A stretch of 64,000 bases of DNA from Enterococcus moraviensis ATCC BAA-383. GTDB lineage: Bacteria; Bacillota; Bacilli; Lactobacillales; Enterococcaceae. Under the pieces are notes generated by a model that searched no databases, was not told the origin of the DNA, and worked only from the letters and a program-made list of their open reading frames with translations. Position numbers and translations under genes: made by a program. Position 1 is the first letter of the stretch. Each line of letters opens with the position of its first letter. The DNA lies in the NCBI RefSeq assembly GCF_000407445.1, contig NZ_ASWB01000004.1, forward strand, positions 62,001 to 126,000, written 5' to 3'. Positions 16,367 through 25,300 of this stretch are shown in pieces.

Positions 16367-17923
16367 ATGGTTTTAGGAATTCTCCTCGCTATCATCGGTT
16401 TAGTTGTCGGTCTTGGTTTAGGGTTAGTCGTTGCAAAATCACGTCATGAAAAGGCTATAGATGGTGCAAAGTCCTCTGCAGAAGGCATAATTGAAAGTGC
16501 GAATAAAGAAGCAGAGACTCTGAAAAAAGAAGCTTTATTAAAAGCTATGGAAGAAAACCAGAAGTATCGGTCAGAAATTGAAAGTGAGTTGAAAGAAAGC
16601 AAAGTAGAACTTAAATCTCAAGAAAATCGTTTATTACAAAGAGAACAAACATTAGATCGCAAAGATGACTCTCTTGAAAAACGTGAAAACTCACTGGAAG
16701 AAAAAGAAGAGAAACTTGGTGCTAGACAGCAATTAATTGATGAGCGAGAAAAAGATGTAGAAGAACTAGTTGAAAAGCAACATCAAGAAATAGAACGTAT
16801 TGCTTCACTATCTAAAGATGAAGCAAAAGATCTCATCATGAAATCTACAGAAGAAGAACTAAGTCATGAATTAACAGTAATGGTTAAAGAATCTGAACAA
16901 CGCGCTAAAGAAGAATCAGATCGTAAAGCTAAAAATTTACTTTCTCTTGCAATTCAACGTTGTGCAGCGGATTCAGTTTCTGAAACAACTGTTTCTGTTG
17001 TGAGTTTACCAAACGATGAAATGAAAGGAAGAATTATCGGCCGTGAAGGACGTAACATTCGTACATTAGAGACCTTGACAGGAATCGACTTGATTATTGA
17101 TGATACGCCGGAAGCAGTAGTCCTTTCTGGATTTGATCCGATTCGTAGAGAAATTGCTCGTATGACGCTTGAGAAATTGATTCAAGATGGCCGGATTCAT
17201 CCAGCCCGTATTGAAGAAATGGTTGAAAAATCTCGTAAAGAAATGGATGAACGTATTCGTGAATACGGTGAACAAGCAGCCTTTGAAGTTGGTGCTCACA
17301 CATTACATCCAGATTTAATCAAGATTTTAGGTCGTTTACGTTTCCGTACAAGTTATGGCCAAAACGTATTGAACCACTCGATCGAAGTAGCAAAATTAAC
17401 AGGTGTCTTGGCAGCAGAAATAGGCGAAGATATTCAATTAGCCAAACGTGCTGGTTTACTGCATGATATTGGGAAAGCACTGGATCATGAGATAGAAGGT
17501 TCACACGTTGAGATTGGTGCAGAATTAGCTGCTAAATACAAAGAAAATTCAACAGTTATCAATGCAATTGCATCACATCATGGCGATGTAGAAGCAACTT
17601 CTGTTATTTCAGTATTAGTTGCAGCAGCAGATGCGCTATCAGCGGCTAGACCAGGTGCTCGTAGCGAATCGATGGAAAATTACATTCGCCGTTTAGAAAA
17701 CTTAGAAAATATTTCTAATGGATTCGAAGGCGTTGAATCTAGTTTTGCCGTTCAAGCTGGTCGTGAAGTACGTGTCATGGTTAAACCAGATGAAATCACA
17801 GATTTAGAAGCTGTTCGTTTAGTTCGAGATATTCGTAAGAAAATTGAAGATGACCTTGATTACCCAGGTCACATCAAAGTAACGGTTATTCGAGAAACAC
17901 GTGCAGTTGATTATGCAAAATAG
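16367..17923 (+). CDS. rny: Ribonuclease Y
   Basis: 518 residues. ATG 16367 is chosen over GTG 16358 because GGAGG occupies 16354-16358. It has an N-terminal membrane helix (1-24), a long coiled coil (about 30-195), a KH RNA-binding domain (about 205-270, [15 protein letters not shown]) and an HD phosphohydrolase domain (about 330-430, [12 protein letters not shown] and ASHHGD). It is the membrane-bound endonuclease that initiates mRNA decay. In Bacillus ymdB follows rny directly and ricA lies nearby; here ymdB is about 17.7 kb away. Confidence 0.97.
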   Translation: MVLGILLAIIGLVVGLGLGLVVAKSRHEKAIDGAKSSAEGIIESANKEAETLKKEALLKAMEENQKYRSEIESELKESKVELKSQENRLLQREQTLDRKDDSLEKRENSLEEKEEKLGARQQLIDEREKDVEELVEKQHQEIERIASLSKDEAKDLIMKSTEEELSHELTVMVKESEQRAKEESDRKAKNLLSLAIQRCAADSVSETTVSVVSLPNDEMKGRIIGREGRNIRTLETLTGIDLIIDDTPEAVVLSGFDPIRREIARMTLEKLIQDGRIHPARIEEMVEKSRKEMDERIREYGEQAAFEVGAHTLHPDLIKILGRLRFRTSYGQNVLNHSIEVAKLTGVLAAEIGEDIQLAKRAGLLHDIGKALDHEIEGSHVEIGAELAAKYKENSTVINAIASHHGDVEATSVISVLVAAADALSAARPGARSESMENYIRRLENLENISNGFEGVESSFAVQAGREVRVMVKPDEITDLEAVRLVRDIRKKIEDDLDYPGHIKVTVIRETRAVDYAK

Positions 17924-17930
17924 TAAAAAA

Positions 17931-17959
17931 GCAATACGCTGAAGCGTATTGCTTTTTTT
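17931..17959 (+). terminator. rny terminator
   Basis: GCAATACGC (17931-17939) pairs with GCGTATTGC (17944-17952) around a 4-nt loop, followed by T7. Confidence 0.9.
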
Positions 17960-17972
17960 GTTTATATTAGAA

Positions 17973-17987
17973 AAAGTTCAGAATATT
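17973..17987 (+). promoter_or_regulatory. Possible CodY box upstream of oppA-like gene
   Basis: A 15-mer matching 12 of 15 positions of the CodY consensus AATTTTCWGAAAATT (centre TTCAGAA). Oligopeptide-uptake genes are common CodY targets. AT-rich DNA makes chance matches likely. Confidence 0.3.
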
Positions 17988-18078
17988 CTTAATAAAGCTG
18001 TCGCATGGTTTTAATAGAGATGAAAGGAGAAGTTTGCTATATTCTTTATAGCTTTTATTAAAATTGGGGGTTTTTTAT

Positions 18079-19731
18079 ATGAAATTAAAGAAAAGTGCCT
18101 TACTAGGTTTGGTCGCAGTATCAAGCATTGCTCTAGTAGCATGTGGTGGAAACTCTAAAGATGCCAGTGGCGGATCCGATAGTGGTGAAAAAGTATTTAG
18201 ATTTATTGAAAGACAAGAAATGCCTAGTGCAGATCCTTCACTAGCAACAGACGAAGTGAGTTTTGTAGCATTGAATAATGTCTATGAAGGAATTTATCGT
18301 TTAGATAAAGATAGTAAACCTCAACCAGCTGGAGCTGCTGAAAAAGCAGAAGTTAGCGAAGATGGCCTAACATATAAAATTAAATTAAGAGAAGATGCAA
18401 AATGGACAGATGACGAACCTGTAACAGCTGCAGACTATGTTTATGGTTGGCAAAGAACGGTTGACCCAGCGACTGGTTCAGAATATGCATACATGTTTAA
18501 CTCTGTAAAAAATGCTGAAAAGATTTCTAAAGGCGAAATGAAAAAAGAAGAGCTTGGAATAAAAGCGGTTGGTGACTATGAATTAGAAATCACCTTAGAA
18601 AAAGCAACACCTTATTTTGATTATTTATTAGCATTCCCTTCATTTTTACCACAAAGACAAGATATTGCTGAGAAATATGGAAAAGACTACACAACTGCAA
18701 GCGATAAATCGGTCTACAATGGTCCATTTACCTTAACGGATTTCGACGGACCAGGAACAGACACAAGTTGGTCTTATACTAAAAATGATAAATATTGGGA
18801 CAAAGATACAGTTAAATTGGATAAAGTAGCAATCGATGTTGTGAAAGAAGCACCAACATCATTAAACTTATTCCAAGATGGACAAGCAGACGAAGTACCT
18901 TTATCAGGTGAATTAGCGCAACAAATGAAAAATGAACCGAATTACATCATTTTAAAAGGTGCCTCAACGTTCTACCTTGAACCAAACCAAATAGAAGACA
19001 ACTCACCCTATCGTAATGTGAATTTACGTAAAGCATTATCATATGCAATTGATCGTAAAGCGTTGGTTGAACAAATCTTAGCAAATGGTTCAGCTGTTCC
19101 AACTGGGTTAGTACCAGAAGGACTAGCAGCAGATCCTAAAACAGATGAAGATTTCGCTAAAGAATCAGGAAACGAGATCGTTTATGACGTTGCAAAAGCA
19201 AAAGAATCATGGAAAAAAGCAAAAGATGAATTAGGGGTCTCTACTTTATCTGTAGATTTATTGATTGATGATACTGATAATGCGAAAAAAATGGCGGAGT
19301 ATTTACAAGGGTCATTATCTGACACGTTAGATGGCTTGAAAGTATCTGTTAGCCCAGTTCCGTTTTCTGTTCGTTTAGATCGTTCAAACAAAGGGGACTT
19401 CCAAATCGCTGTTAGCGCTTGGGGTGCCGATTATGCAGATCCAAGCAGTTTCTTAGATTTGTTTACGACGGGTAATTCTTATAACCGAGGACACTATTCA
19501 AATCCTGAATATGATAAATTGGTAGAAAGTGCTGCAACAACTAATGCTAACAACCCAGAAGCACGTTGGAAAGATATGCTAGATGCAGAAAAAGTAATAA
19601 TGGATGACATGGGTGTTATTCCTTTGTATCAAAAAGCTGAAGCGCACCTTCGTTCTGAGAAAGTCAAAGACGTTGTGTACCATTCAACTGGTGCAAAATA
19701 TGACTTCAAATGGACATATATCGAAGATTAA
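18079..19731 (+). CDS. Oligopeptide-binding lipoprotein (OppA family), copy 1
   Basis: 550 residues. The start is ATG 18079 after GGGGG at 18066-18070. It has a lipoprotein signal peptide with lipobox LVAC (Cys22), then a type II solute-binding domain of the SBP_bac_5 family (NNVYEGIYRLD, REDAKWTDDEPVTAADYVYGWQR, NLRKALSYAIDR). It captures peptides outside the membrane for an Opp-type importer. No permease or ATPase gene is adjacent, so it is an orphan binding protein. A close paralogue lies at 49820, with a near-identical terminator. It could also bind pheromone-type peptides as PrgZ/TraC do; specificity is unknown. Confidence 0.92.
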   Translation: MKLKKSALLGLVAVSSIALVACGGNSKDASGGSDSGEKVFRFIERQEMPSADPSLATDEVSFVALNNVYEGIYRLDKDSKPQPAGAAEKAEVSEDGLTYKIKLREDAKWTDDEPVTAADYVYGWQRTVDPATGSEYAYMFNSVKNAEKISKGEMKKEELGIKAVGDYELEITLEKATPYFDYLLAFPSFLPQRQDIAEKYGKDYTTASDKSVYNGPFTLTDFDGPGTDTSWSYTKNDKYWDKDTVKLDKVAIDVVKEAPTSLNLFQDGQADEVPLSGELAQQMKNEPNYIILKGASTFYLEPNQIEDNSPYRNVNLRKALSYAIDRKALVEQILANGSAVPTGLVPEGLAADPKTDEDFAKESGNEIVYDVAKAKESWKKAKDELGVSTLSVDLLIDDTDNAKKMAEYLQGSLSDTLDGLKVSVSPVPFSVRLDRSNKGDFQIAVSAWGADYADPSSFLDLFTTGNSYNRGHYSNPEYDKLVESAATTNANNPEARWKDMLDAEKVIMDDMGVIPLYQKAEAHLRSEKVKDVVYHSTGAKYDFKWTYIED

Positions 19732-19744
19732 TAAGAAGAGAATG

Positions 19745-19793
19745 AAAGAACCTGAAACGTAACTTTTTTAGTTATGTTTCAGGTTCTTTTTTC
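19745..19793 (+). terminator. Terminator of OppA copy 1
   Basis: GAACCTGAAACGTAACT (19748-19764) pairs with AGTTATGTTTCAGGTTC (19770-19786), followed by T6. The core is shared with the terminator at 51544-51590. Confidence 0.9.
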
Positions 19794-19794
19794 T

Positions 19795-19816
19795 CTATAT
19801 GACATTTGTCATATAG
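19795..19816 (+). promoter_or_regulatory. Palindromic operator upstream of ABC/two-component operon
   Basis: A perfect 22-nt palindrome with half-site CTATATGACA and a TT/AA centre. It is placed about 40 nt upstream of a TAAAAT -10-like element (19858-19863) that lacks a good -35. This position fits activation by the NarL-type response regulator encoded at the end of the operon; DesR/YvfU-type regulators use TGTCAT-like half-sites. Confidence 0.5.
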
Positions 19817-19890
19817 AACCATGACAAGATCATCTAACCATGCCCTCTGTATTCAGATAAAATAGGTACATAAGCAAAGGGGAGAAAGAA

Positions 19891-20775
19891 ATGATTGCAA
19901 TAACTAAACTTACCAAAATAATTAATAAAAAAACAATTTTAAACAATATTTCACTCGACGTGAATAAAGGGGAAATCATCGCCTTAGTTGGGCCAAATGG
20001 TGCGGGGAAAACCACACTAATCAATTGTTTAACGGGGTTGATCCACCCAACAACTGGTGAGATAAGTTTATTTGGAACGAACCCAAAACAGAAAAAAATC
20101 AAAAGTAAAATAGGTGTGATGCAACAAGAAAGCACGACATTAGAAAATGTTAAAGTCAAAGAGCTATTGACCCTTTTTCAAAGCTTTTATCCTAATCCGC
20201 TTACGTTAGAAGAGTTGTTGGCAATTACAGGCTTACAAAAGCATCAAGATACGTATACAACTAAATTATCTGGAGGTCAAAAACGTCGCTTAACTTTTGG
20301 TCTATCGATTATTGGTGACCCAGAGTTACTTATTTTAGATGAGCCTACAACAGGGATGGATGTAACGAGCCGTAAGCTCTTTTGGGAAAAGGTGACTGAG
20401 CTGAAAGAACAAGGAAAAACAATTATTTTAACAACGCATTACCTAGAAGAGATTGAACAGGTTGCGACTAGAATTTTATTAATGAAACAAGGCGCAATCG
20501 TTCATGATGGTACATTAGAAAGTATTCAGTCTGAAATGCTGCAAAATAAACTAAGCTTTCAATTACTAACGGATCATGATGAAGCAAAACTTGGTAATTT
20601 ACCTTATATCTCATCTATCGAAAAAGAGGGAACAAAAGTAATTCTTTATACGTCAAATAGCGATGAAACACTCATAGAATTATTCGCAGCAGAAATCAAA
20701 TTTAAGGATTTATTGATTATTCCAGGTAACTTAGAAACAGTTTTTAATACCTTAGTCGAGGAGGAGAGCAAATGA
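19891..20775 (+). CDS. ABC transporter ATP-binding protein (YvfR-like)
   Basis: 294 residues. Walker A is GPNGAGKTT, the signature LSGGQKRR, and Walker B LLILDEPTTGMD; the switch histidine is in TTHYLEE. The C-terminal extension (about 215-294) is typical of drug/antibiotic exporter ATPases. It powers the permease encoded next, whose ATG overlaps this stop codon (ATGA), so translation is coupled. A sensor kinase and regulator complete the operon, the same order as yvfRSTU in Bacillus. It is likely an exporter for an antimicrobial or lipid-active compound; the substrate is unknown. Confidence 0.92.
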   Translation: MIAITKLTKIINKKTILNNISLDVNKGEIIALVGPNGAGKTTLINCLTGLIHPTTGEISLFGTNPKQKKIKSKIGVMQQESTTLENVKVKELLTLFQSFYPNPLTLEELLAITGLQKHQDTYTTKLSGGQKRRLTFGLSIIGDPELLILDEPTTGMDVTSRKLFWEKVTELKEQGKTIILTTHYLEEIEQVATRILLMKQGAIVHDGTLESIQSEMLQNKLSFQLLTDHDEAKLGNLPYISSIEKEGTKVILYTSNSDETLIELFAAEIKFKDLLIIPGNLETVFNTLVEEESK

Positions 20776-21524
20776 ACGCATTAGTCGTACAAACGAAAAC
20801 AGATTTAAATCGCTCTTTATTTAGAAGTAAACCTTTTATCTTTTTTTCATTAGGAATGCCAGTGGGCTTTTATCTGTTGTTTACCAAAGTATTCAATATG
20901 GGCGTGCCAGCAGAATATATGGCTGTTTTTTATAAAGACAGTATGATTCAAATGGCAACCTATAGTGTAATGATCAGTTCATTATTTTCCTTTTCAATGA
21001 CCTTGATCGAGGACCGTAAGCAAGGGGTGAAGCAATTTTTACGATTGTCACCAATGCCAGAAAGTATTTATTATGCCAGTAAAATTTTGACTCAGTTTTT
21101 GATCAATAGTTTATTGTTAGTTGTCATTTTTTTTGTGGGGCATTTTGTGAATGGGGTTCAGATGGATTTTAGTGCGTGGCTAACTAGTGCTTTGTGGATT
21201 TTGTATGGTTGTTTACCAATTGTCGCATTAGCTACGATCGTAAGTCTTGTGAAAGATCCAAATACGGCTAGTGTACTGAACAATATGATCTTGATGCCGC
21301 TTGCGATCGTAAGTGGGTTGTGGTGGCCGATTGATATGTTTCCTGAAGTGATTCAAAAAATAGCGGCAGGTTTACCGACCTTTTATGCAGCACAAGGAGC
21401 AAAGCAGTTAACCGCAGGACAATTACCAGATGGTAAAGGAATATTTGTCATCTTCATTTATTTTGTAGGATTTATGGTATTATCAATATATCTGAATGGT
21501 CGTAAAGAAGAAGTAAAACGTTAG
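20772..21524 (+). CDS. ABC-2 type transporter permease (YvfS-like)
   Basis: 250 residues with six transmembrane helices. The first is near 24-44, and a conserved cytoplasmic segment EDRKQGVKQFLRLSPMP is followed by further helices to about 242. It belongs to the ABC-2 membrane family and pairs with the ATPase encoded just upstream, overlapping it by 4 nt. It probably exports the compound or pumps it from the membrane that the downstream kinase senses. Confidence 0.9.
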   Translation: MNALVVQTKTDLNRSLFRSKPFIFFSLGMPVGFYLLFTKVFNMGVPAEYMAVFYKDSMIQMATYSVMISSLFSFSMTLIEDRKQGVKQFLRLSPMPESIYYASKILTQFLINSLLLVVIFFVGHFVNGVQMDFSAWLTSALWILYGCLPIVALATIVSLVKDPNTASVLNNMILMPLAIVSGLWWPIDMFPEVIQKIAAGLPTFYAAQGAKQLTAGQLPDGKGIFVIFIYFVGFMVLSIYLNGRKEEVKR

Positions 21525-21533
21525 GAGTAAGTT

Positions 21534-22649
21534 ATGATTGGCAAGTTTAGGTTGTATCCAAAAGAAGATGGGTTTGTTTCATTTATATGGTTGATTTTTA
21601 TTTTGATCCCGATCATTGCAATGTATCCATATGATAATTTTGATAAGCAGTTAGCACTTTTTACACTAGGAATTTTCGTAGTGACCTATCGAAATTGTTT
21701 ATTTAATGGGAAATGGTTTCCGTTTTGGATGGCGTTGATGTACGGAATATCATTGTTTTACACACTGTACTTTGGTTATATTTACTTGTTTATTTATCCA
21801 GCATGGATGATTGGTTTTATTCCGATGAAGAAACAAGCGTTTAAGTATTATTATATTGCGCTATTATGCACACTGACACCTGTGCCATTTAGTTTAAGTC
21901 GTTTGCCAGAATATGTGACACAAGATTTAAAAATCACGATTTTTGTCTATGGTTTCTTTATCTGCGCAGCACCTTTTGCAGGTCGTTCAATTCGTAAACA
22001 AGCAGAGTTGCGTAAACAAATGTATCAGTCTACCCAACGAATGGAATATGTGATTAAACAAGAAGAACGTTATCGAATCGCTAGAGATCTACATGATACG
22101 CTAGGTCAATCGTTATCGATCATGACAATCAAAACGGAATTAGCTGGGAAGTTGTTAGACAAGGATCGTGAGCTAGCAAAAAAAGAAATTGCAGAAGTCG
22201 CAGAAACCTCGAGAGATACTTTGCAAACAGTTCGGGAAATCGTTTCAAGTATGCGTCATGTATTGATTGCGGAAGAAATGATCACAATCGAAAAAAGTTT
22301 ACGTGCTGCAAAAATCATCTTATCTACAGAGGGTGAAGCGTTAGCGAGAGAACTAGCTACAGATATTCAAAATACTGTGAGTTATTGTTTACGTGAAAGT
22401 GTGACGAATGTCATTCGACATAGCAAAGCGAGTCACTGCAAGATTACGATTGTAAAAGATGCTGATTCTTACTGTTTTATAGTGGAAGATGATGGCAAAG
22501 GAATGAACGGTTCTGTATGTGGTAATGGACTGACAGGATTACAAGAACGGATCGAAAGTGTTCGTGGGAAACTTGAATTTACTCAAAAAAATGGCACGAA
22601 GGTTCTCTTTACTGTACCTGTGGATATAAAAGAAGGAGACGTTCAATGA
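21534..22649 (+). CDS. Sensor histidine kinase (DesK/YvfT-like)
   Basis: 371 residues. Four to six N-terminal transmembrane helices (about 15-155) with almost no extracellular loop point to sensing within the membrane. HisKA_3 dimerisation helix with phospho-acceptor His187 in RIARDLHDTLGQS, then a HATPase_c domain with the N box around SVTNVIRHSKASH and the glycine box DDGKGMNG. It phosphorylates the response regulator whose gene overlaps the stop codon by 4 nt. It follows the permease gene after 9 nt. Confidence 0.92.
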   Translation: MIGKFRLYPKEDGFVSFIWLIFILIPIIAMYPYDNFDKQLALFTLGIFVVTYRNCLFNGKWFPFWMALMYGISLFYTLYFGYIYLFIYPAWMIGFIPMKKQAFKYYYIALLCTLTPVPFSLSRLPEYVTQDLKITIFVYGFFICAAPFAGRSIRKQAELRKQMYQSTQRMEYVIKQEERYRIARDLHDTLGQSLSIMTIKTELAGKLLDKDRELAKKEIAEVAETSRDTLQTVREIVSSMRHVLIAEEMITIEKSLRAAKIILSTEGEALARELATDIQNTVSYCLRESVTNVIRHSKASHCKITIVKDADSYCFIVEDDGKGMNGSVCGNGLTGLQERIESVRGKLEFTQKNGTKVLFTVPVDIKEGDVQ

Positions 22650-23245
22650 TTAAATTAATTATTGCAGAAGACCAAGGGCTGTTATCCTCAGCTTTGGCAA
22701 TGATTTTAGGATTAGAAGAGGATCTTGAAGTGGTGGGGATTGCTAAAAACGGTGTGGAAGCATTGGAACTTATTGAAAAACATAAACCAGATATTTGTTT
22801 AACAGACATTGAAATGCCTTTAAAAACAGGATTAGATTTAGCCGAAGAATTAAAAAATCAGAAACCAAACGTCATCATTTTGACGACATTTGCAAGAGAA
22901 GGCTATTTTGAACGTGCGGTCAAAGCGAACGTCTCAGGGTATCTTTTAAAAGATACCCCAACAGATGAGCTGATTGAAAATATTCGTGCTGTGATGAAAG
23001 GGAAAAAATTCTATTCACCTGAACTGGTAACAGGACTGATTTCACAACAAGATAATCCTTTGACTGAACGAGAGCAAGAGGTCTTGATCGCAGTCGGTGA
23101 AGGATTGTCTTCTAAAGAAATTGCAGAGAAATTATTTTTGACTGCCGGAACGGTAAGGAATTATATGTCTGAGATTTTGAGTAAATTAGATGCAAAAAAT
23201 CGAATCGAAGCGGTAAGTATTGCAAAGGAAAAAGGCTGGATTTAA
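22646..23245 (+). CDS. NarL-family response regulator (DesR/YvfU-like)
   Basis: 199 residues. Receiver domain 1-120 with phospho-acceptor Asp54 (TDIEMP) and acidic pocket EDQG; LuxR-type helix-turn-helix 135-199 (LTEREQEVL, SSKEIAEKLFLTAGTVRNYMSEIL). It is translated by coupling with the kinase gene. It most likely activates its own operon through the palindrome at 19795-19816. Confidence 0.93.
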   Translation: MIKLIIAEDQGLLSSALAMILGLEEDLEVVGIAKNGVEALELIEKHKPDICLTDIEMPLKTGLDLAEELKNQKPNVIILTTFAREGYFERAVKANVSGYLLKDTPTDELIENIRAVMKGKKFYSPELVTGLISQQDNPLTEREQEVLIAVGEGLSSKEIAEKLFLTAGTVRNYMSEILSKLDAKNRIEAVSIAKEKGWI

Positions 23246-23377
23246 TAAGTGAAACAATAATAATATTAAAAAACACTTTTTATTGATTAATTTTTTAATA
23301 AATATAGTTATACCAATTTTTTTTATGTATATATTCTTTTATTATATGAAAGTACCTACATAAAAAGGAGCTTATTC

Positions 23378-24847
23378 ATGAAAAAGACAATCATTAGCTT
23401 ATTTATTTTAGCTATGGCTATATTCTTATTGCCATTATCAAGCGACGCAGCCCAACTTAATTTTTACGATATTGATACGCTCAGTCCACAGGAACATGCA
23501 GCTATTATCAAAGACAGACCATCCATAAGTTTAGAACATGAGCAATATAATCTCATCTACCAAAAAGTTACTGATGTTTCTGAAATTGGTAAATCTTCAG
23601 AATCAGGAGATCAGATTGAGCAGAAAATTCTAAATTCAAAACCGAAGAATCAGACTAAATTGCCAAAAGCGGGGGAGCTTGACCAAACTAGGTTGTTATT
23701 ATATGGGAGTGCTTTTATTACCATTAGTGTATTTGTTTTATACAAACGGAAAAAGTACAGTAAATTATTGCTTCTCATTATTATTCCGACAGCGATAGGC
23801 ACGGCTTCAATAACGGCACTAGCAAAAGAAGAATCATTGATTCCAACACAGAATGTCTCGGTTTCTAAGGACGAGATAAAAGCAATTGATCCGGTTGTAA
23901 TAGAAGGATACCAGTACGTCGGGTACTACCCGAACTTTGAGATGATCCCTCCGTCAGTCGAATCTACGGTCACAATTCTTTATCTAGATGAAAATAGCAA
24001 TGCGCTTCACGAAGCAAAAACAATCAGTGGAACGGTCGGGGAAGCATATGATGTATCTACTGAACAATTTAGATTACCGATAGCCGACTATACCTTGAAT
24101 GAGGACAAACTACCAAATAATTCAGTTGGTACCTTTAAAAAAGAGCCGCAAACGGTCATTTATGAATATAAAAAAGAACCTGCTGTAGAAAATGGAAAGG
24201 TAACGATTCAATACTTAGATCTGAATGGGACAGAGATTCAAACGCCTGACATCTTAAGTGGTGAGCTAGGGCAAGCATTTCACATTGAGCAAAAAGAAAT
24301 TGCCAACTACCTTTTCGACCATAAATCGGGCGAATTAGAGGGCATATTTTTAAAGCAAGAACAAGTGGTTCAGTTCTATTATACGGATGAAGTAAAACTC
24401 ACCATTCATTATCTAGATAAAACAAGCAAACAGCCGCTTTCTTTAAACTCACTGCCATTTTACGCGCCTTATTTAAAACCTGACGTGAGTGATATAGATG
24501 AGTACTATTATACAAATTCATACAATGGGAAAACATATGAACAAGGTGCTGTTGTGCCAACAGATCAACTCACTGTGAAAGTAGGGACGACTTATACACT
24601 TCCCAAAGAAATCAGATTTTTAATAACAAAACCGACTGGTGAGACAATGAATTCTTTTCAATTTCCAAAACCAGTTTCACCAGTGGGAGGTGGTCTGATC
24701 ATGGCTATTGATAGCTATTCAAATTTCCTATACTTTCATGAAAAACCTGAATACATTCCTGTAAACTATACAGGAACTGCAGATCAGCTGGAAATAGATG
24801 TTACGTACGAATTAGCGTATATCCCTACTGCTATTCCCGAGCCATAA
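23378..24847 (+). CDS. MucBP-repeat surface protein with internal sortase-like signal
   Basis: 489 residues. A signal peptide (1-25) leads to a mature strand AQLNFYD and a short exported segment. Then LPKAGE (95-100), a hydrophobic helix (105-122), KRKKYSK (123-129) and a second hydrophobic helix (130-148) follow, like a complete small cell-wall-anchor protein fused to a new signal peptide. The rest holds MucBP-type modules (about 197-265, 273-340, and a diverged third at about 342-420), usual mucin- or glycan-binding units. No WxL motif or terminal anchor is seen. It stands between the two-component operon and a convergent MucBP/LRR group. No clear promoter was identified. Confidence 0.7.
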   Translation: MKKTIISLFILAMAIFLLPLSSDAAQLNFYDIDTLSPQEHAAIIKDRPSISLEHEQYNLIYQKVTDVSEIGKSSESGDQIEQKILNSKPKNQTKLPKAGELDQTRLLLYGSAFITISVFVLYKRKKYSKLLLLIIIPTAIGTASITALAKEESLIPTQNVSVSKDEIKAIDPVVIEGYQYVGYYPNFEMIPPSVESTVTILYLDENSNALHEAKTISGTVGEAYDVSTEQFRLPIADYTLNEDKLPNNSVGTFKKEPQTVIYEYKKEPAVENGKVTIQYLDLNGTEIQTPDILSGELGQAFHIEQKEIANYLFDHKSGELEGIFLKQEQVVQFYYTDEVKLTIHYLDKTSKQPLSLNSLPFYAPYLKPDVSDIDEYYYTNSYNGKTYEQGAVVPTDQLTVKVGTTYTLPKEIRFLITKPTGETMNSFQFPKPVSPVGGGLIMAIDSYSNFLYFHEKPEYIPVNYTGTADQLEIDVTYELAYIPTAIPEP

Positions 24848-24895
24848 AGATAAAGTTTAGCCATGACAATTCGTCGTCTGTTCATACAAGAAATA

Positions 24896-24953
24896 AATCA
24901 AAGAGAAAGAAGCTTCTTCAAGGTATTTTGAAAAAGCTTCTTTCTCTTTGATT
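24896..24953. terminator. Bidirectional terminator between MucBP genes
   Basis: A perfect 20-bp stem, arms at 24896-24915 and 24934-24953, core GAAAGAAGCTT/AAGCTTCTTTC, flanked by A/T-rich sequence. It separates convergent genes. Confidence 0.85.
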
Positions 24954-24961
24954 GAGATCAT

Positions 24962-25300
24962 TCAAGGGCGTGGAGAACCAAATAAAAATAGCCCAGATAC
25001 AATAAGTAATAGTTTTCCATATTGAGTGGCATGATTTCTACTTTTTGAACGAACTGTTGTTTTGCTGTTAAGTGTTACAAATTGAATAGGTGCGAGCAAG
25101 GTTTTTTTTCGATAAACAAAGATAATTTCTTGTGGCTCGTCAGTGAATTTTCCCTCCTGACTCGATGTGTTATTAAGTAACTCCCAAGGATGAGCAGTAT
25201 CATTTTTTATGTAATAAATAATGGATGCAGGTTGAAAGATCAATAATACAATCGAAAATAAGATCATCATATATAAACTAAAAAATTTCATTTTTTTCAT
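24962..25300 (-). CDS. Small MucBP-remnant membrane protein, probably degenerate
   Basis: 112 residues. ATG 25300 has AAGGGAG 7 nt upstream; TTG 25306 is an alternative. It has an N-terminal helix (about 5-27), then a MucBP domain that appears to lack its middle: the first strand (IIYYIKND) runs straight into the closing half (WELLNNTSS, GKFTDEP, IIFVYRKK). The C-terminus (HATQYGKLLLIVSGLFLFGS) looks like an LPQTG sorting signal with motif residues lost and no basic tail. It overlaps the upstream regulator gene by 23 nt. Possibly a decaying fragment of a larger wall protein. Confidence 0.45.
   Translation of the reverse strand: MKKMKFFSLYMMILFSIVLLIFQPASIIYYIKNDTAHPWELLNNTSSQEGKFTDEPQEIIFVYRKKTLLAPIQFVTLNSKTTVRSKSRNHATQYGKLLLIVSGLFLFGSPRP

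Noticed and set aside
23263-23300. A/T-only inverted repeat after the response regulator gene as terminator
   Set aside because: The stem has almost no G/C pairs and the region is about 85% A+T, so pairing by chance is likely.
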